DNA of 52,581 bases from Phycisphaerales bacterium (lineage in GTDB: Bacteria > Planctomycetota > Phycisphaerae > Phycisphaerales > SM1A02). Position numbers and translations under genes: made by a program. The stretch lies in NCBI GenBank assembly GCA_014238785.1, contig JABAAL010000002.1, forward strand, positions 1-52,581, written 5' to 3'. Shown here in pieces: positions 51,174-52,581 of the stretch. The notes beneath the pieces are model-generated. The model did not search any database. It was not told where the DNA came from and saw only the letters and a list, made by a program, of their open reading frames with translations. Numbering within the stretch: position 1 is the first letter of the stretch; every line of letters begins with the position of its first letter.

Positions 51174-52003
51174 TACTGCTCGCCAAAGAAACGCAATGGT
51201 TTGACTTCTTTTAGTGCACCAACAGTGCTAGCAAGAGAATAAAATAATTCTAGAGAGTGGCGATGTTTGTCTTTGAAAGAATACTGAATACATTCTGTAA
51301 GGTACGTATTTGCCACTTCAACATCCCATCCCCGTTCTGGAGCATACGTAGATACAACTTGCTCCATGCGATGTTTATTACAACGACGTTGCCGATCCAG
51401 AAGCATCGATGCCCTTTTCATCAATGAAGGCTTAATGTTTTCTGATCCTAGCCAGGCTGCAAATACAAATGGTAATCCGGTCTGTTCAAACCAAGCAAGA
51501 CCAAGATCCAGTTGATGCGGAAACATTTCTCCCTTTGCACTCGTTACAACCTTATCGCCAATCATAAGCACCGTCTCCGGCCAACGAGCGTTGGATGTAG
51601 TTAGCGCGCGAACATCGCAAGGAATTATTTTTGGATCAATTCCATATCTGTTGTTCAAAATAATTTGCAACAACGCAATTGAAGTATGACTATCTGTATC
51701 ACAGTGGACTTCAGAAATTGTTTCAAAAGGTTGCTTGCTGCAAAGTCGAACGGTCATTGTTTCGCCTTCGCTACTCAAGACTCCAACCGGCAGAATTCGA
51801 AGTTGTTTCTGGCTGCGTTGATAGTCAATCGAAGATGAAAGTGCAATATCTACTTCATTTCGTTCTAAGCAACCAATTAACTCACTTGGCACTTTTGGAA
51901 TCAATTCAACGCCCTGAATTGTTGACATTCCATCTATAAGGGGTGCAGTATTGAGAAAATTTACAACTCCAAGCCGGAGTTTTTGCTGTCCTTGTTGCTC
52001 CAT
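51173..52003 (-). CDS. mqnA: Chorismate dehydratase MqnA of the futalosine pathway
   Basis: 276 residues from ATG 52003; a GTG at 52009 is the alternative. It makes 3-enolpyruvylbenzoate from chorismate in futalosine-type menaquinone synthesis. Seen: the N-terminal LRLGVVNFLNTAPLIDG, VDIALSSSIDYQRSQ and DTDSHTSIALLQIIL, GDKVV, then DLGLAWFEQTGLPFVFAAW, all matching MqnA/MqnD folds with the MqnA-type start. The next Mqn genes are not in the window. It lies upstream of the sigma-like gene on the same strand with a one-base overlap. Confidence 0.88.
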   Translation of the reverse strand: MEQQGQQKLRLGVVNFLNTAPLIDGMSTIQGVELIPKVPSELIGCLERNEVDIALSSSIDYQRSQKQLRILPVGVLSSEGETMTVRLCSKQPFETISEVHCDTDSHTSIALLQIILNNRYGIDPKIIPCDVRALTTSNARWPETVLMIGDKVVTSAKGEMFPHQLDLGLAWFEQTGLPFVFAAWLGSENIKPSLMKRASMLLDRQRRCNKHRMEQVVSTYAPERGWDVEVANTYLTECIQYSFKDKHRHSLELFYSLASTVGALKEVKPLRFFGEQ

Positions 52004-52094
52004 ATACACATCATAGAGTCCCTATGTACTAAAAGCGCAGTTTTATTCGTTATCGGTCGTGTAAGTTTTTTTTTCAATCCTTCCTTAGCTCTCA
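52004..52094. other. Divergent intergenic stretch before the ncRNA
   Basis: Short AT-rich region with a run of eight T (52067-52074 area). I did not find a convincing promoter for the ncRNA. Confidence 0.4.
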
Positions 52095-52294
52095 CCAAAG
52101 AGATGCCGATAGATGCTGTGAACAACTGCGTGTTCTCGAGCCCAAGTAATGAGAGCAACACACCAGGGACCGCCTACGGGCTGACCCACCTCGCTTGCAG
52201 CATTTCTTGGGCTCGACGACATTCGTCAAAAACTCTCTTCTCTCTCTTAAAGAACGTTCGTTCCCGTCACTTGTGGCGGGAACCGTTTTTTTTA
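52095..52294 (+). ncRNA. Probable structured non-coding RNA, 6S-like in layout
   Basis: A perfect 11-bp helix joins TCGAGCCCAAG (52136-52146) and CTTGGGCTCGA (52206-52216). Inside are nested short stems GGG/CCC (52166/52085+100) and CCG-CCTA-CGG at 52170-52179. GATGCTG (52112-52118) can also pair with CAGCATT (52198-52204), which would make a pseudoknot with the long helix. A terminator ends the RNA at 52294. No plausible protein is encoded. The size (about 200 bases) and rod-like shape suit 6S RNA, but the sequence does not match motifs I know well, so the family stays open. Confidence 0.5.
52260..52294 (+). terminator. Rho-independent terminator of the ncRNA
   Basis: GTTCCCGTCAC and GTGGCGGGAAC pair (one G-T), followed by CGTTTTTTTT. 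It is one-sided (no A-run on the left), so the transcript comes from the left on the plus strand. Confidence 0.85.
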
Positions 52295-52392
52295 ATGAAG
52301 CACTATCGGTCTGAGCCAAGACAAAAAAACGACCCGCGGGATTGCTTTTTCTCGTACCTCTTTTCTGAATTTTTGGGAACAGGCATCAATCA

Positions 52393-52581
52393 TTACGCGT
52401 GTTTACGATTGCGCGTTGGTATCACAATCTCAACCGAAGACTCCATATACGTGCGATGTACTTTCGGTGAAATTCTGCTGATAATCGCATGCGGAACAAC
52501 GCCTGCAACATCTGCAATTTGTTCAAGTGTCGCTTTGGTATTTGTACTTGTAGAAATTAATTCAACTCCACACCCTACACC
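52393..52581 (-). CDS. C-terminal part of an unidentified protein (truncated by the window)
   Basis: The frame is open from the window edge to TAA at 52393-52395 (62 residues), so the N-terminus is outside. Visible: CGVELISTSTNTKATLEQIA, DVAGVVPHAIISRISPKV and HRTYMESSVEIVIPTRNRK. The second segment could form a helix-turn-helix, but this is weak. I do not recognise the family. Located downstream of, and convergent with, the ncRNA. Confidence 0.5.
   Translation of the reverse strand, partial: GVGCGVELISTSTNTKATLEQIADVAGVVPHAIISRISPKVHRTYMESSVEIVIPTRNRKHA

Noticed and set aside
52095..52294. SRP (4.5S), RNase P or tmRNA identity for the RNA
   Set aside because: The conserved SRP loop (GGAAG near AGCA), the RNase P GAGGAAAGTCC and the tmRNA tag or tRNA-like end were not found.

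Overview
The window looks like chromosomal DNA of a planctomycete, most likely a marine member of the class Phycisphaerae. This is inferred from gene content, not from a marker tree. Two secreted proteins end in paired EF-hand dockerin-like modules of the style common in that class. There is also a DUF2617-like protein, a sigma-like regulator of a planctomycete type, the futalosine-pathway enzyme MqnA, secreted glycosidase and discoidin proteins, and sulfotransferases. Base composition is moderate (low forties percent GC by eye). Genes are packed closely on both strands, and several convergent pairs overlap or share the bases of their stop codons. I saw no phage genes, transposases, integrases or CRISPR arrays.

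Layout. 1-4.3 kb: the tail of a beta-lactamase-like gene, tRNA-Lys(CUU), a cysteine desulfurase, an MFS transporter and recA, which has an unusual N-terminal extension and a palindrome upstream. 4.3-14.8 kb: housekeeping genes (UDP-glucuronate decarboxylase-like, AnmK, M32 carboxypeptidase, an ankyrin/DUF1573 lipoprotein, a MEMO1-like protein, Dtd, a family-4 uracil-DNA glycosylase, a DUF2617-like protein and a membrane protein). 14.8-15.3 kb: a gene-poor stretch with a decayed ORF. 15.3-22.9 kb: a metal-efflux operon consisting of a His/Cys-rich small secreted protein, CzcC-, CzcB- and CzcA-like subunits and two related His-containing lipoproteins. 22.9-30.0 kb: secreted carbohydrate-related and surface proteins. 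30.1-33.3 kb: tRNA-Asn(GUU), rpmE, prfA, a hypothetical gene and a pseudopilin.

33.3-45.1 kb is the most interesting block. It holds sat and cysC (which make PAPS), two GT4 glycosyltransferases, two sulfotransferases, a Wzx-type flippase, a Wzy/WaaL-type polymerase or ligase, an FG-GAP/dockerin secreted protein and a protein resembling the animal hyaluronidase family GH56. No sulfate-reduction genes sit beside sat-cysC. I infer a locus for making and remodelling a sulfated, possibly glycosaminoglycan-like, surface polysaccharide.

45.1-52.6 kb: a small secreted coiled-coil protein, a Mrp-type P-loop ATPase, a CPBP protease, the rplM-rpsI operon with a strong promoter and terminator, a degenerate sigma-70-like regulator translationally coupled to mqnA, a probable structured non-coding RNA with its own terminator, and the end of an unidentified gene.

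All assignments come from reading the translations and motifs. No database search was run.
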